Positions 1-12,847 of a stretch of DNA of 64,000 bases are shown one piece after another (the stretch's first letter is position 1; every line of letters begins with the position of its first letter). Under the pieces are notes generated by a model, which was not told the DNA's origin, did no database searches, and saw nothing but the letters and a program-made list of their open reading frames with translations. The stretch comes from Agapanthus africanus. Its lineage: Eukaryota; Streptophyta; Magnoliopsida; Asparagales; Amaryllidaceae. The stretch covers positions 377,513,908-377,577,907 of the forward strand of contig JASDDO010000018.1 of assembly GCA_030015575.1 (NCBI GenBank). Reading direction: 5' to 3'. The position numbers were made by a program, and so were the translations under genes.

Positions 1-1617
1 TATTATACCTATTGTCAGATAGCAGTTCCTAGGTGACATGAGTACAGGTTAGTTCCTGGGAACATGTTAGTCTGTCGACCTAAGATCGTCATTTGCCTTG
101 TGTGAGTTCCCACTATACTTTGATTACTACCCTACCATGGCTCAAAGGAGTCGTGCAAACAGGTTTTAGTTGGGTACAGTCCCGAGCCACATGGAGGCAG
201 TGAGCGAATCGTCGGGGATTTGTCTTTCCCGGTATTAGGGTTGATGTCGCGTTGTGCACGGGTGGCCATCACCAGAAATCCTTGGCCAAGGTAGACGAGA
301 ATTACTGATTTAGATCAATAGTTTCTCAGTGGGTGATGGGCTTCATACCGACACGAAATATCGCGTTATTAGGGGTCTGACTTTATCCACCCTTTAGACT
401 TGATATGCGATACTCTTAGACGAATAAACCGGATTGTAAGGAGATTGTCACAGACAGGGTCAATAGGGGTTTGGATGAGTTTGCTCGTCAGCCTTCCTTT
501 CGTTCAATACCTGGGTAGCCGTTACGTACAGCTAGTGTCGCTGACGTGCTTGTGGTTAAACCCACTGCCAGCGTATTGACGAGTCTTTAGAGTCCCACAC
601 AGAGGGTTTTCACAGTTCAGACGATATAGTGTAGATGATGTATGTTGGTACATACAGGTATCCGATTAAATATGTGTATAGGCTACACAGACTTTAATCG
701 GACGGTTGATAATACTAGCGGCTTAGGATTAAGCCGGATTATTAAATCAGGTTTTGATTTAATAATTTATATATATTTTTTTATATATGTATTCTAGTAT
801 TATTGTTCACTATTCATTTTCTCTCTTGCATATTCATATTTTTTTACGAATACGTGTATATGTATTTCGAAACGTATACCCGGATGTATTCCGTATTTAT
901 ACGGAATAGCTTCTAGAAGTTGGACACCTCATTTAGATGATTTTCTTTTTAGAAAATCATTTGTTTTTTTAAATGAGGTGGAGGGAGAGTTGGCATGAGC
1001 ATAGTGAGTCATGTAGTGAGGCATAGCTCTTGTTTATTTTATTGGAAAATGAAAGAGATATTTTCATTGCATGGTTGCAAATGACTTAGCTATATTTTCT
1101 ATATGCCATGACATCCATTATATTTCTCTAGGCGATTCATTCATCACTTGCTTTGTTAGTTCACACTCTCTTGAGAGACTTAGCCATTTTCTTGAGTTGC
1201 TCATGCCACTAGTTTTCCTCACCTCCTTCTTCATCTTCTTGGGTTACTCATTTGAGCTCATATGATGAGAGAAAAATATAGTGAGACATTCCTACACCTC
1301 CTCTCTCCTTTGCTAGCAACCTTGGAGCGTCGGTTGCCTCGCTTAGGGAGGCTAGATCCTGCTTCGTTTCTCTCGGGTAGATCATCATGGATGGAGGAAG
1401 ATCGACAACCAAGTTCGATCCGCGACCCCTAGGAGCTAATGAAGGTGGTAGAAGACCGAAGGACTTGGTTCATTCGGTATAACCTTTCTAAACTCCTATT
1501 TAGTTTGCTAGATTAGGGTTAATGGTAGATCCGTTTTTGCGGGTTGTGTTAGTGCCAGTTTATAAAAAAAATCCGCAATCGGCCATGGTTCGATGGCCAA
1601 AGCGCTGGCATAACCCA
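1..1617 (+). repeat. Partial copia LTR at window edge (element A)
   Basis: The sequence aligns by eye with the LTR of element H (for example the block around 1-560 with 61170-61700), in plus orientation. It shares the same family signatures, including a stretch ending in a gene-like '...gaagaccgaaggac...' segment and a final 'gcgctggcataaccca'. The start lies outside the window. The 3' end is placed at the CA at 1616-1617, but a CA at 1610 is also possible. No clear primer binding site follows, so this is either a 3' LTR or a solo LTR. Short ORFs inside (for example 1071-1265) have no family resemblance and are not called genes. Confidence 0.75.
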
Positions 1618-2085
1618 ATACTGATCAGCCTCTAGCAATCAATATCCTATTAAGTTACAATTTGTGTTCCATTCTTGATTTCCCCTTTTTCCCATGTTTC
1701 ATGTTTCATGTCAGGTATCAATTTAATATTTACCTAATGCCAACACTAGAACAATCATCTACATGTCGTGTCAATCCAAGCAATCAAGTCAATCAGTTGA
1801 TATCAGGAATTTGTTGGCATTTGGGTAATTATTACATTGCAATTAGGTTTGGCAGGGTAACAATAACAAGACATATGAATACATGTAATTCCATCAATAT
1901 GCCAACATTCTTAAGAACGTCATGGTCAATGAGCAATAAACAAACAATCGAATCGATACAATCATCAATATCAGGTTTATTATTATCAGCAGATTCCTAC
2001 ATCAAACGTCTGTGGTAGATGCCTGGGCTAAACTTTTCTACTTTAGACGTCTTTAGGAGACGTCTGGTCCAAATCATTTTATACA

Positions 2086-2110
2086 CCAGACGTCTGTAAC
2101 AGACGTCTGG
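2086..2110. repeat. Perfect 25-bp palindrome
   Basis: Two 12-nt arms, CCAGACGTCTGT and its exact reverse complement, flank a single central A. Each arm itself contains the 8-bp palindrome AGACGTCT. Related words (AGACGTCT, AGATGTCT, AGACGTTT) recur about ten times between 2040 and 2262. Confidence 0.85.
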
Positions 2111-2149
2111 TCTCTGAATATGTCCATAGCAGATGTCTGGGGTGCAGAT

Positions 2150-2262
2150 GTCTGCAGTTCAAATCTAGTTACGGGAAATTAGTTTCAGAGACGTCTAGTT
2201 TCTTTTGGCATACGTCTGCAGTTCAAATTTAATTACTGTAAATATATTTCAAAGACGTTTGG
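2150..2262 (+). repeat. Two-copy 64-bp tandem repeat
   Basis: A unit beginning GTCTGCAGTTCAAAT starts at 2150 and again at 2214. Both copies end in a form of AGACGTCT/AGACGTTT. The second copy runs into the GTTCA target site of element B, so the array may have been longer before the insertion. Confidence 0.7.
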
Positions 2263-2268
2263 TGTTCA

Positions 2269-4567
2269 TGAAAGTATGTCTTAGCACCTCTACTAGGTTT
2301 ATATGAGCATCAAGTATGCAATTTAAAAAAATCTAGAGGTCTAAATATACAAAACAAGAATCAAACTAGAGAATTAAGGTTTTTAAGTAAGCAAGTAATG
2401 TTCTAAACTAAGTGATGGGAAACTACAACCTTTGTAGGCTAGTCCTTCACTTCTAAAGCTCCGAGTTGAAGTCTCTAGAACTCTTCTTAAGGCTCCACTT
2501 GAAGAAATGATCGAGCTTGCTTGTTGTCTTCATTGCCGAAGATGATCCACCTTGAAGTCTCTCTCACTCAAGCTCGCACTTCACTAATGAAGGTATTAGT
2601 GAAGTTAACAACGTAAACTAATGGGCTAGATTAGTGTAGGTTGATGAAGTAGGAGATTTGCTCAATTAAAATATTTTTCTCTTTTTCTTTTCTCAACTCA
2701 AGAAATATCTAGTGAGGAGTTAAAGAAGGAGATGAACTTGGATGTGAGAATGATCCATGAGCATAAGATAAGATGAGGTTGGGAGAAGCATAAATATCTA
2801 TGAATAAAACAAGATTATAAGGAGATTCATGGCTTCTACATATTTCTACAAACACCCAAACCATGACTCATTCTTGTTAATCTTTAATTCATAAATATAA
2901 ATCTTTATCTACTCATCTCTTCCTTTTGTGTGATTCTCATACATCCTAATTCTATGTATTATCAACCATGATACAAAAATAAATACATATATATGAATAT
3001 ATATATATATATATATATCACATATATAAATATATATAAAGAGAAGAAAATCTTAAGTGAGCTTAATATCAGTTAATATATGTATATATCAAATATATAA
3101 ATATATATCACATTATTAAATCAATAATTGATTCAATAATCTGGTTATATCATATATAACTCGGCTAATATCAAATATATATATATATATATATGCATAT
3201 CAAATTATTAAATCAACACTTGATTCAATAATCTGGTTATATCACATATAACCGTCTAATATTCAATATTAGATATCAAATCAACACTTGATTCAATAAT
3301 CCAGTTATAACATATATATAACCGGCCAATATCAAATATATAAACATATATATATATATATATATATTAATCAAATCATTGAATCAACACTTGATTCAAT
3401 AATCCGGTTATATCACATATAACCTGGCTGATATCAAATATCGCTAGATTAGAATACGGTGTCATATACTCATATTCAATCAAGCTCCCGCACATATATC
3501 CATACGTGCCCTATATCGTTTTGCTTGAGTTAGGAAATCTCTATGTGGGACTCTAAAGACTCGTCAATACGCCAGCAATAGGTAATGATCACATCAGATA
3601 CCCACAAGCCGTCAGCGGTACTAGCTGGACGTAACGGCTACCCAGGTATTGAATGAATAAAAGATCAACAAGCGAACTTGTCCAAACTCCCGTAGAGCCT
3701 ATAAGCAACACTTACCGTACAGTCCGGTCTCTTTTTCTGATATGTCGCATATTGAGTCTTGGGAGGGGTGTGGAATCGTCAGACCACACTAACTCGATAA
3801 GTCATCCGATGTGCGGCCTATAACCTATCGAGAAACTACTGATAACACTTACCTGGCCAGGGAATTGCTGTTATAGACAATCGAGGATAGCGCAACATCA
3901 AATCCCAATATCGGGAGAGATGAAACCCCTCCTATCGCTCACTGCCTCCATGTGAATCGGGACTGTACCCAAAATCCACCTGTTTGCATGACTTCTTTGA
4001 GCCGTGGTAGGGAAGAAATCAAAGCACAGTGGGAACCACACAAGACACTATGACGATCTCGGGTCTACAAACTAACCTGTATAAGTGTCACCAGAGAACT
4101 GCTATCTGATGATAGGTATGGTACCATTTAGGAGTTCTCGGCGAGTCCTGTTCGGTGTACCCGTTCTCTAATGAGCACCTGTTCACAATCTTTGATGTCA
4201 AACACTAATGGTTATGGGATCAACCATCGCCCCATACAGGGTCAAGAAACGTACTCACTAGTCTATTCTGGAACATCGATGCCCTGTCTCGATACTCCCT
4301 CGACTAGGAACTGTTAAAGGATATGCTTGCTAACTACACAAGCCCCACTAGTATGATCTGCATCATAGTCTTGGTAGTCAAGCTAACATCCTAAGGGCTT
4401 TATCAACATGTATCAATGAGATAGTAAACTAAAACAAGTGCACATGTTTAGATGAAGAGCAAACAGATAGCATACTATCATATCGAGTAAGAAAGTCCTC
4501 TATATATATGTCCAAGCATCAACTATAATATACAATAATGACCTCTAGGGTATACATATTCCTAACA
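2269..4567 (-). repeat. 3' LTR of element B
   Basis: Read on the minus strand the LTR starts TGTTAGGAATATG and ends with the CA at 2269-2270 (plus-strand TG). It is bordered by the polypurine tract at 4568 and by the target duplication at 2264-2268. The plus-strand text matches the split partner LTR throughout, for example 2281-2760 with 10556-11040. Confidence 0.93.
2998..3440. repeat. AT-rich degenerate tandem array inside LTR
   Basis: Four imperfect units of roughly 75-110 bp each contain 'aatcaacacttgattcaataat' or a close variant, followed by an inverted repeat of the form CCGGTTATAT-n-ATATAACCGG, separated by (AT)n runs. The same array occurs in the partner LTR at about 15950-16290, and two units occur in element I's LTR near 37190-37320. 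It is an LTR-internal array, not a satellite. Confidence 0.75.
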
Positions 4568-4578
4568 ATCTCCTACTT
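4568..4578 (-). other. Polypurine tract of element B
   Basis: On the minus strand the sequence reads AAGTAGGAGAT immediately before the LTR's TGTTAG. It serves as the primer for plus-strand DNA synthesis. The same tract (AAGTRGGAGAT) sits at this position in elements G, H, I and J. Confidence 0.85.
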
Positions 4579-6490
4579 GCACTAAGGCCAGTTGTTGTAG
4601 TATCGCATACCCAACATCCTAAAAAGTCTCTCAAACTGCTTCTTGGGGAGGGCTTTCGTGAGTGGATCCGCCGTGTTGTCCTTCGTGTCTACTCTCCTGA
4701 CCTCGATCTCTCGGCGATCAACTATCTCCCGGATCAGGTTTTACCGCCTCAGAATATGTCTGGATCGCTGATGGGACCGGGGTTCCTTAGCCAAAGCCAC
4801 AGCTCCATTGTTATCACAATACAAGGGTATTAGATTTTCAATGGATGGAAGCACACCAGGTTCAGCAATGAACTTCTTCATCCAGACAGCCTCTTTGGGA
4901 GTATAGTTGGCAGCGATGTATTCGGCTTCCATCGTCGAGTCTGCAACGCTATCTTACTTAGAACTCTTCCAACATACCGCCCCTCTATTAAGGGTAAAGA
5001 CAAAACCCGAGACAGACTTACTGTTGTCCTTATCACTCTGGAAGCTCGAATCGGTAAAGGACTCTATTTGGAGTTCTCCGTTACCATACACTAAGAACAT
5101 CTCTTTAGTCCTTCTTAAGTACTTAAGAATGTTCTTCACAGCTATCCAGTGCTTCTCCCCTAGGTTTGATTGATACCTACTTACTACACTAAGTGCGTAA
5201 GCTACATCCGGTCTGGTACATAACATCGCGTACATGATAGACCCAACTACAGAAGCATAGGGTATCATGTTCATGTGAGCCCTATCCAAATCAGTCTTGG
5301 GAGACATCTCTTTAGAGAGAGTGATTCCTGAACAAGCGGGTAAATTACCATGCTTAGAATCTTCCATGCTAAACCTCTTTAGTATGGTGTCTATGTACCT
5401 GGATTGGGACAATCCCAACATTCTTTTAGATCTATCTCTATAGATTTTTATCTCCAGGATGTAGGAGGCATCACCCAGATCTTTCATAGAGAACTTTTGT
5501 GATAGGAAGAGTTTGACCGAGTGCAGCATAGGAATATCATTTCCTGTCAAGAGTATGTCATCTACGTACAATACGAGGAAGACAACTTTACTCTTTACGA
5601 CCTTTTTATATACACATGGTTCATCGACGTTTTTGATGAAGTGTAAATCTTTGAATGCTACATCAAAAAAGATGTTTTGACTCCGCGATGCCTGCTTTAA
5701 TCCATAGATTGATTTAAGCAGCTTGCACACCTTTCCGTTGCTCCCACTGTCTATGAAGCCCTTTGATTGTGTCATATACCTGCTCTCTTCTAAATCACCA
5801 TTTAGAAAAGCGGTCTTGATGTCCATCTGCCAGATTTCATAGTCATGGTATGCAACAATGGCAAGTAGGATCCTGATGGAATTAAGCATAGCCACTGGAG
5901 AAAAGGTCTCATTATTCGACACCTGGTCGTTGACGAAAACCTTTTGCTACAAGTCTAGCTTTGAAGATCTCAACCTTTCCATCTACACCAATTTTCTTCT
6001 TGAAGATCCACTTGCTCCCAATAGGTTTTACCCCTTCAGGAGCAACTTCTAAAGTCCATACTTTGTTGGTGTACATGGATTCCATCTCAGATCGCATAGT
6101 ATCCAGCCATTTCACAGAGTCCCTACTTGTGATGGCCTGCTCGAAAATAGTTGGGTCATTATCTTCCATGATGCAATCCTCGCTCCTACCGTCTATGAGA
6201 AAACCGTAGTATCTCTCAGGTGGATGAGGAACCCTATTAGATCTATGGAGTGGCTGAGGTTCGTCTGAGACTATCGAATCCTCCGGTTCTACTAAATCTT
6301 CAGTTTTAGTTTGTGTATCTGGAACTTCTACCAGCTCTACCTCGTTAACGCTAATTTCTTTTACAAGAAATTTCTTTTCTAAAAAGGTGGCATGTTGAGC
6401 AACAAACACTTTTTGTTCCTCACTGTGGAAGAATAAATATCCATGTGAATTCTTTGGATATCCTACAAACTTGCAAAGAACTGATCATGC
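4579..6490 (-). pseudogene. Copia reverse transcriptase/RNase H remnant of B
   Basis: This is the C-terminal half of a copia polyprotein. The RT piece (4954-5922) keeps the 'YGLKQASR' region and the catalytic LYVDD box, and continues into RNase H with 'GAVCWKSSK'. RNase H resumes at 4741-4932 with 'MEAEYIAA', 'YCDNNGAVALAKEPRSH' and 'HILRR'. Compared with element J, the RNase H frame is broken by a TAA between the two pieces and another TAA after HILRR. The RT N-terminal region (5912-6409) is in a different frame. It cannot encode a functional enzyme in one piece. Confidence 0.9.
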
Positions 6491-7334
6491 TTCGAGTTTG
6501 TCCGGATTCTATTTTTTAATATAGGCCGGACAACCCCATATCTTAACTCGTTTAAGATATGGTCTCTTTCCACTCCATATATCATATGGTGTTTTAGGCA
6601 CAGATTTTGATGGAACTTGATTCAATAGGTATGCAGCTGTCTTAAGTGCATAATTCCAAAAGGAAATAGGTAACTCAGCAGTACTCATCATAGAGCGCAC
6701 CATATCTAATATGGTGCGATTCCTCCGCTCTGATAATCCATTGTGCTGTGGTGTATATGGAGGAGTAAGCTGAGAGAGAATCCCATTATTTTTTAGATAA
6801 TCTCGGAATACCGTGCTTAAGTATTCATCTCCTCGATCAGATCGAAGGATTTTAATAGTTTTACCTATCTGGTTCTCTACTTTGCTCTTATATTCCTTGA
6901 ATTTATCAAAAACTTCAGATTTGTGTTTCAACAGGAACACATGTCCGAATCTTGAGAGATTATCGGTGAATGTAATGAAGTACGAGAAACCATTCCTGGC
7001 ATGTGTAGACATAGACCACATGCATCACTATGTATTAGTCCCAAGAGTTCAGTAGCTCTTTCTTTGTGTCCCATAAACGGAGTTTTGGTCATCTTGCCTT
7101 TGAGACATGATTGACAAGTTTCAAAAGATGTAAATTCGAACGGATTCAAATATCCATATTTATGCAGCTTAGCTAATCTTGTCGCATTGATATGACCAAG
7201 TCTACAGTGCCACAAGAAGGCTTCGTTCATTTCTGAACTTTTCCTCTTGTGTGTGTTATGTATATTTAGAACTATATTTTGATTTAGAACGTATATACCA
7301 TTACATAACGTACCAAACCCAATCAACACTTGAT
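6491..7334 (-). pseudogene. Copia integrase remnant of B
   Basis: The GAG-pre-integrase/HHCC segment is seen at 6928-7329 ('WHCRLGHI' and 'CQSCLKGK', then 'HSDACG' with the first catalytic Asp). The core continues at 6509-7021 with 'SDRGDEY' (second Asp) and 'LSERRNR' (catalytic Glu about 35 residues on). A frameshift near 6930-7020 separates the two pieces. Every catalytic residue can still be recognised. Confidence 0.88.
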
Positions 7335-7700
7335 TTAGGAAATGTTCATAAAATTTTTCTCTAATGAAAAGTTACATCCTTCTTTATCTAATAAAGAAAC
7401 GGATATTATATTGCACATCATCGATGGTACGAAATAATAGTCATTCAAAATCAATGTATTACTATTTGGTAATACTAGATGATATTCGCCGGCAGCTTCG
7501 GCAGCAACAATTGCTCCATTCCCTGCTCTGAGAGACATATAACTCTTTCCCAGTTCTCTACTTCTCTTTAACCCTTGTAACAGATTACAAATATGGGATC
7601 CTGATCTGATATCCAATACCAGGACGTGGAGCAGACTGAGAAACAATTCTTAATAACTAACACACCCGAAGAAGATGCATCAGAATGCTCTTTCTTCATT
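7335..7700 (-). pseudogene. Copia aspartic protease remnant of B
   Basis: The stretch aligns with J's protease from 'ENCLSINSTSWVLDTGSGSH' onward. In B the active-site DTG region reads 'LDIRSGSHICN', so the catalytic Asp-Thr-Gly has become Asp-Ile-Arg and the enzyme is dead. Downstream text ('NDYYFVPSMMCNIISVSLLDKEG') matches the protease to integrase linker of J. Confidence 0.82.
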
Positions 7701-7735
7701 CAGGTTGTGTGGAAATCCTTGTATTCCCCTATCCC

Positions 7736-7852
7736 TTACCCAGACTCATGACTGTTGTCATAAGATAGGTCCGAACCAATGTTCCCCAGCCCAGTATAAT
7801 AAGCGGGTTCGGTCAATACATCCATATTATTATCTTGATTAAGGCGTGGCAT
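7736..7852 (-). pseudogene. Short 5' ORF that replaces gag in B
   Basis: A 38-codon frame begins MPRLNQDNNM and ends at a TAA. It sits exactly where gag should start, directly after the conserved pyrimidine-AG and 'cgacc'. Element I has the homologous sequence (51401-51700), which there stays open into protease. It has no gag domain, no basic linker and no CCHC knuckle. About 280 residues of the canonical gag are missing. I infer that this peptide was once the N-terminus of a pol-only polyprotein. Confidence 0.65.
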
Positions 7853-7861
7853 GGTCGCTAC

Positions 7862-10530
7862 CTGGAGAGAGAGAGAGAGAGAAGAAAACACTATAGCGTG
7901 TGCTCTTGTAAAATTAGATTGGTTATTATCTTATCTAATCAGGATGGCTCCCATCATTTTTTATCAAATCTTCCTTCAAACCCTAAAATGTAAGATTAGC
8001 CGAGATTAATTACACCCTACAAGTTCACCAGTCGGTCAGCTAGGCAGGTGTTGGTACTCCGAGAGAGTCTCCCTGTGCTTTTGCATGGAACTAATTAAAT
8101 AGCTTCGTTTCCTCAGGGGCATAACCCCATTTACACCTTTCTTAGACACCTACTGGATTAGATAATTGTAAAGTGGAAAACTCTCCCAGGAGTAACACTT
8201 ACTCGTAGTAGGTATCGGGATCCAACTATCATATAGAAGGTATGCAACCTCATTGCAAATTTCAAAACTTGAAATTTCCAATATCTATTTTTACCCCATG
8301 TGGTTTATGACCTTGACAAGGTCAACAAACCATAAACCGCAAGTCAAGTACAACCCGTCATTTCGTGATTGATTTAGACCCACCAGCATGACTCTTGACA
8401 AGGTCAACAAAACCGTATGACTACCCTAACCATTCGCATCAGCATGCAGCAGAAAAGCACTAATCAGCTACTGAACACTACGCCTTGAAAAGGTCAACAA
8501 ACATAGAACGAATACTAAATAGTACCTGTCTGAAATGACGGAGGGCTATGACTGGTTTTGAAGAAAATCTTTAACGTAATGAACTTGATATCGTTGTAGA
8601 ATTTAGTGATTTGAAAATGAGTGGTTTAAGCTCTGCTTTAAAATCGAGTAGTTTTCAAAACAAAGCGAGTGGGTTGTAGCGTATGCTAGTTTTTCTAAAG
8701 AGATCATTCCTCGTGAAGGGATCTAGGCTCTTTCCTCATCGAATGAGGTGCTGGATATTTATAATGGAATACCGCTATGCAAAGTAAGAACTAGAGCTAT
8801 CTTTTTGAAAAATTTGATTCTACAACATCTTTTAATTTCTTTTCTTTTCATTAATCTTATTAATGGCGTCCCATTATTTATGTTTTTTAAATATCACAGA
8901 AGAAACGAAAATAAAACACACATATATGCCATCCGCATTCGCCACAGGGACCCGGGTCTTCACCGTAAGGTTACTTAACTTACGGTAGGGCGGGGCCAAG
9001 ACTAGCGCGGATGCAAAACATATATAGTTTCTATTAGTATATCATATATATAAGTATCATTCGTCTCACACAGTTATATGATCACATCAAATCACAGAAA
9101 CTGCAGAAGCAGATATATGAAATATATGATATACTAGGAGGTCCGTGTTTTAGATTAAACCAGTAATGAAAAACACGGATTCCACGATCGTGATGAATAG
9201 CCAAGCCCACACACTTAGACCCCTACGAGAGCGGCAAGCAAACTTACCAATTCTAGAGTTAGGGGACCGGTCTCAACTCCTCGAGATGACCTCCTACTGG
9301 ACTCTAGAACCCGGTTACTTGTGCTCTCCGCCTTGGGTCTATCCTAATGCAGAAAAGTAAATAATATACATCAAATGGAGACAACAACCTCAACCAGAAG
9401 TTTCCCAATAAAAGAATATTACATACAAATATTTACATGAATGAAAATTGAAAAACTCTCATCTCATTAAAACCCACCGGCTTTTCAATCACGACGATCC
9501 AATATAACATATCGATAGTAACACAATAAAATCACATGTCATCAACGTAAGTAAATATGCATATCCCTAATATCGTTGTCGTATAGCAACGAGATCGGGG
9601 ATATTGTCACATATTACACTTACGGTCGCAGAAAAGAAATGAAAACTACAATAATTAAAATCCGCATCATCTTTAGACATTATAAACCCGGTTATCATAT
9701 TTTCCGAATTTCATACCTGACCCTATAAACCTTGCATTTAAATCTCGAATTGAAAACACTTTTCAAAAATTAAGTCGGGTAATTCAACATGATTCCCGAT
9801 TAAATGATCGAATACTCGTTGGGAAATTTATTAGATGGCCGCACCCCCAAGGCCGTCAACGAAGTGCACATAGGCGGAACACCGTGGTCGCGAGCATCCG
9901 AGTGGATGCTTTTGGCCATGGGGTTCTCCTATAATCACTTGGTGGGGGCTATGGGGCGTGGCTGTCTACTACTGTCTCCCAGCAAGTATTCGCGTACGAT
10001 ACGAGATTGCGATGGAGTTTCGATCCAAAACCAAACTCCATTGTAATCCATCATTTGAGACTAAAATACGAGATTTACATTTCGTTAAGTAGTTTTCGCA
10101 AAACTAATCAATGTGGATTCCAAAAATTGTATCACATATCCAAAGCTTTCTAGACGATGTTAAATATTTCGATCGATATTTCAAACACCACCAATTCACA
10201 GAGAACTCAACCACTTGAGTCTCATCGAAAATTTCCAGAAAACCAAAAATGACAACATGAAGAAGCAGAGGAAGAACAAATCCCTAACTCATCAAGTCGG
10301 CGGCATAACCGCGGCCAAGACTTGGTCTAGGCGGCGGTTCCGCGGCAACTTAGAGTAATTAGGTCCTCGTTTTTCTTGGGATTCCATAGTTTTATCTGAA
10401 TGATTTTCGGATATTTTTAATTGTGAAAATCTCAACTTTTGAAAAAATGTACAGAAACTACAAATTTCGGGGTTTAAAACATCGATCGAACACTTTAACG
10501 TCGTCTAGACTTCGCCTAAATCTCTAGCTT
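7862..10530 (-). other. Untranslated leader of element B
   Basis: About 2.7 kb lies between primer binding site and first ORF. It matches the leaders of I, J and D in several blocks: the pyrimidine-rich AG (7862-7890), three 'CCTTGACAAGGTCAAC'-type inverted repeats (8310, about 8393, 8482), a 'GCCATCCGCATTCGCCAC' block near 8928, and a block near 9175-9245. Short ORFs here (8748-8978, 9166-9360, 9804-10046) are not conserved as protein and are not called. Confidence 0.75.
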
Positions 10531-10543
10531 GGCTCTGATACCA
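10531..10543 (-). other. Primer binding site of element B
   Basis: On the minus strand the sequence reads TGGTATCAGAGCC directly after the LTR's terminal CA. It is complementary to the 3' end of initiator tRNA-Met, the usual minus-strand primer of plant copia elements. Confidence 0.9.
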
Positions 10544-11057
10544 TGAAAGTATATCTTAGCACCTTTACTAGATTTATATGAGCATCAAATATGCAATTTA
10601 AAAAAATCTAGAGGTGTAAGTATATTAAAAAGAATCGAACTAGAGAATTAGGGTTTTTAAGTAAGCAAGTAATGTTCTAAACTAAGCGATGGGAAACTAC
10701 AACCTTTGTAGTCTAGTCCTTCACTTCTAAAGCTCCGAGTTGAAGTCCCTAGAACTCTTCTTAAGGCTCCACTTGAAGAAATAATCGAGCTTGCTTGTTG
10801 TCTTCGTTGTCGAAGATGATCCACCTTGAAGTCTCTCTCATTCAAGCTCACACTTCACTAATGAAGGTATTAGTGATGTTAACAACCTAAACTAATAGGC
10901 TAGATTAGTGTAGGTTGATGAAGTAGGAGATTTTCTCACTAAATATATTTTTCTCTTTTTCTTTTCTCAACTCAAGAAAAATCTAGTGAGGAGCTGAAGA
11001 AGGAGATCAACTTGGATGTGAGAATAAACCATGAGCATAAGGTAAGATGAGGTTAGG
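10544..11057 (-). repeat. 5' LTR of B, piece 1
   Basis: Matches 2269-2770 closely. It is cut at TTAGG (11053-11057) by solo LTR C and continues at 15653. Confidence 0.9.
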
Positions 11058-11838
11058 TGTTACGACCCGAAATATTAGCTCATGACCAGCACTTAAATCA
11101 CGCAACGTCTAAAGGCGTAACGTTAATCAAGTAAGCTGAAACCCAGAAATCTAAACCTTTTTAATGAAAATAAAAGAGGTGAAGTTTTGAAATAAAGGTA
11201 TAATGAAATCAAGTTTTCTTACATGCATAGAAAAGGGACATAGAAATGCAAGTGAAAATTTCTAGTTTGAAAACATGTTTCGTCTTTTAAAAATTTGGGC
11301 AGCACCTCCTTTGTATTTTTTGATCCAAAGCCACAAATACATAATGATAATAAAAGCATCCCCAAGCGGGAGCTAGCTCATCGCCAATCGGCGAATCCAC
11401 AGCCACGCAAAGTATAAATATAAGTATACGACGCCCAACAGCGAAGTTCACCACAAAAGATAAAGTAATAAGAAAGACACCAAAACCACAAGTAGAGAAA
11501 TACCCCTCGCTCTAAGTCTCGCAAGCACAAGTCTCACTAAGTCTCATTACTTATACAATTACTAAATTTGATTGATAGAATTGACTAGATACAATATGAA
11601 ATATAAATACAAGAGTGGGTACGATACAATGTCCCACCTAACAAAGCAAAACACCCAAAGTAGTTGTGCGCCAGCGATGCCACTACTGATCCATGCGGTC
11701 AACCTGCAAGAACTGTGGCACCGGGATGAGTTGCCAACTCGTGAGTAAAAAAATATCAACAAGTAGAAATCGAATAAACAACGACTCACAGGTCAATTAG
11801 ATCATAAAGGTAATACTATGATATCTAGGGTGACCATA

Positions 11839-12058
11839 TCTGTATATGCGCCAACAAAGTAATCAACACCTATATGTATGCGGATAACATCCAACCAAGT
11901 GATCAATGTCTGTATGAATGTGGGTCTCGTCCAACCATATTATCAGTGTATGTATGCATGTGGATCCCGTCCACCCATATCATCAGTGTATGTATGCATG
12001 CGGATCTCGTCCACCCATATAATCAGTGTATGTATGCATGCGGATCTCATCCACGTGT
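11839..12058. repeat. 40-bp minisatellite in LTR C
   Basis: About five to six units of 40 bp share the core 'TGTATGCATGCGGATCTCGT' followed by 'ccacccatataatcagtgta'. The last three copies are nearly identical. Short Cys-rich ORFs here are by-products of the repeat. F's LTR has no equivalent array. Confidence 0.88.
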
Positions 12059-12847
12059 CAACCAATGACATAATAACATCATGCATGTAAATATCATAAA
12101 AGAAGATGCATGAATTATGAGAATATAAATCAACGTGTGTCCCTACCGACACATCAAAATCATGGAACCTGAGTGCCCAGCATCGACACTCAAAATATCA
12201 TGAAACCCGTGTCGAACATCGATACGTAAATCCTCATATCTCGAGATCCGTCAGTCCGGATCGGCCCTCGGGCTCCGTCTGCGGGATCGGCCCGCGGGCT
12301 CTAGTAGACGGGTCAGCCCAATATCCATCTCTCGACCCGGTCGGTATCCTTCGAATAACCGCCAGGCCCAACTAATCAATGGTAGGTAGTAGTCCCTTAA
12401 CCAGGCTCATCGTCATCCCCACGATCTTCTCGCCCCGGGGTACCGTACCGGGTCCGCCATTAACCTGCAAACGGATCATCCAACTCCTCGAATCGGGTTT
12501 CACATATCACATGTCTCAGAACCGAGAAAACGCATGGTGGACGCACTGAAATATCATATCAAGAGAAACCGGGTTTTTAAAACAATACATACTTTCTTTT
12601 AAAATGACCACGGTTCTCAAATCCAGAAATCTCATGAAAACAGCATATCTCAATGCGTAAAATCATAAAGCATGATGTATGCGACATATGATAGAAATGT
12701 AAGAATATCCATATATCATGCAACATGGAACAGTGATGTGACATATTAAGGGAAGACCACTCTTTTAAATGATTCCAGTTTTAAAATATATTCTGCGGTT
12801 CCCAATTTTTCCAGAGTCAAATGAAACATCGTATAGAGGTGCACATG

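Larger units (their letters stand above)
1618..2268. other. Unassigned host DNA between LTR A and element B
   Basis: No gene is recognised. An open frame of 118 codons (1662-2018, plus) has low-complexity composition and no motif I can name. The 3' part carries repeated AGACGTCT-type words, annotated separately. The stretch continues at 24202 on the far side of element B, shown by the GTTCA target-site duplication and by another GACGTCT word just past the junction. Confidence 0.6.

Noticed and set aside
1662..2018. 118-codon ORF in host DNA
   Set aside because: Low-complexity Ser/Asn/Ile composition, no recognisable domain and no supporting signals.
11874..12152. Overlapping Cys/His-rich ORFs on both strands
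   Set aside because: They are translations of the 40-bp minisatellite in several frames, with no start context or homology.
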